Shown here piece after piece: positions 63,790 through 64,000 of a stretch of DNA of 64,000 nt (its first letter is position 1; each line of letters begins with the position of its first letter). The translations under genes were made by a program, and so were the position numbers. Source of the stretch: Lacticaseibacillus paracasei subsp. paracasei. GTDB lineage: Bacteria; Bacillota; Bacilli; Lactobacillales; Lactobacillaceae. Below the pieces are notes generated by a model. It made no database searches, was not told the DNA's origin, and saw nothing but the letters and a program-made list of their open reading frames with translations. The DNA lies in assembly GCF_000829035.1 (NCBI RefSeq), contig NZ_AP012541.1, forward strand, positions 434,001 to 498,000. The letters are read 5' to 3'.

Positions 63790-64000
63790 TAAAAAGCGCG
63801 CCTGATGAGGGACGCGCTGGAGGCCAGACGTACGATTGAGAGTAAATGAAATCAAAGATTAGGAGTTGGCCTCCAATGACAGTATAGCAAACGCACATGT
63901 TGAAAGTACATTTAAAAGCATCAAAAAAGCGCGCCGGGTGTTGACGCGCTCTGGAGGCCAAACGTACACGTGATTGATAGCAAATGGAATCATTTAAAAG
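63790..64000 (+). repeat. Two direct copies of a hairpin element
   Basis: Unit 1 (about 63790-63855) and unit 2 (about 63923-63992, to the window end) share AAAAAGCGCGCC, a GCGCG/CGCGC-type hairpin with variable loop, then GGAGGCCA(G/A)ACGTAC and a (G)ATTGA-AGTAAATG(G)AATCA tail. Unit 1 also has TGGAGGCCA paired with TGGCCTCCA about 50 nt on. No gene with a good start lies here. Confidence 0.65.

Overview
The window looks like a chromosomal segment of a low-to-mid GC lactic acid bacterium of the Lacticaseibacillus casei/paracasei/rhamnosus group. The reasons are a spaCBA-srtC pilus operon whose backbone pilin matches my memory of L. rhamnosus GG SpaA closely (334 residues), two giant KxYKxGKxW-type cell-envelope subtilases, an 844-residue PepN, a MetA-fold serine acetyltransferase beside cysK, and a temperate siphophage of the L. 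casei type in a tRNA-Arg gene. Everything here was read by eye; no database search was run.

Layout. 1-6.6 kb: end of an HxlR regulator, then a beta-glucoside PTS operon on the minus strand (IIB, IIC, IIA, 6-phospho-beta-glucosidase, YczE-like membrane protein) with a divergent PRD/EIIA regulator. 6.6-8.5 kb: a serine recombinase gene split by an IS30-family element that left a 14-bp target duplication. 8.6-14.3 kb: spaC (broken by one in-frame amber codon), spaB, spaA, srtC1. 14.4-21.6 kb: an EcsAB-like ABC pair, an OmpR-type two-component system and a second ABC ATPase with two membrane subunits. 21.8-34.3 kb: two tandem paralogous surface subtilases with near-identical promoters. The first keeps its Asp-His-Ser triad; the second has lost His and Ser. 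34.8-39.3 kb: pepN and an amino-acid permease. 39.4-47.8 kb: a YagU-like protein, then a LysR regulator divergent from a shikimate/quinate-type cluster (TIM-barrel protein, SDR split by an IS3-family element, two shikimate-dehydrogenase-like proteins, one MFS carrier). 47.9-49.9 kb: a cysE-cysK operon preceded by a 26-codon leader ORF.

50.7-64 kb: left end of a prophage integrated at the 3' end of tRNA-Arg. Reading in: integrase, accessory genes (membrane protein, tiny lipoprotein, zinc-ribbon membrane protein), ImmA/IrrE peptidase, CI-like repressor, three matching operators, Cro-like protein, a minus-strand HEPN-type gene, ORF6N/ORF6C antirepressor, small early genes, a DnaD-like initiator, a DnaC-like loader, a DEDD exonuclease and further early genes. 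One early gene (DUF2303-like) carries a frameshift.

Common threads: surface biology (pilus, proteinases, sensor and ABC systems) joined to peptide use (proteinase, PepN, permease); several genes damaged in ways that can be read directly (spaC amber, recombinase by IS30, SDR by IS3, proteinase active site, phage frameshift); and structured repeats, above all two adjacent hairpin elements at 45.2-45.5 kb whose helices covary.
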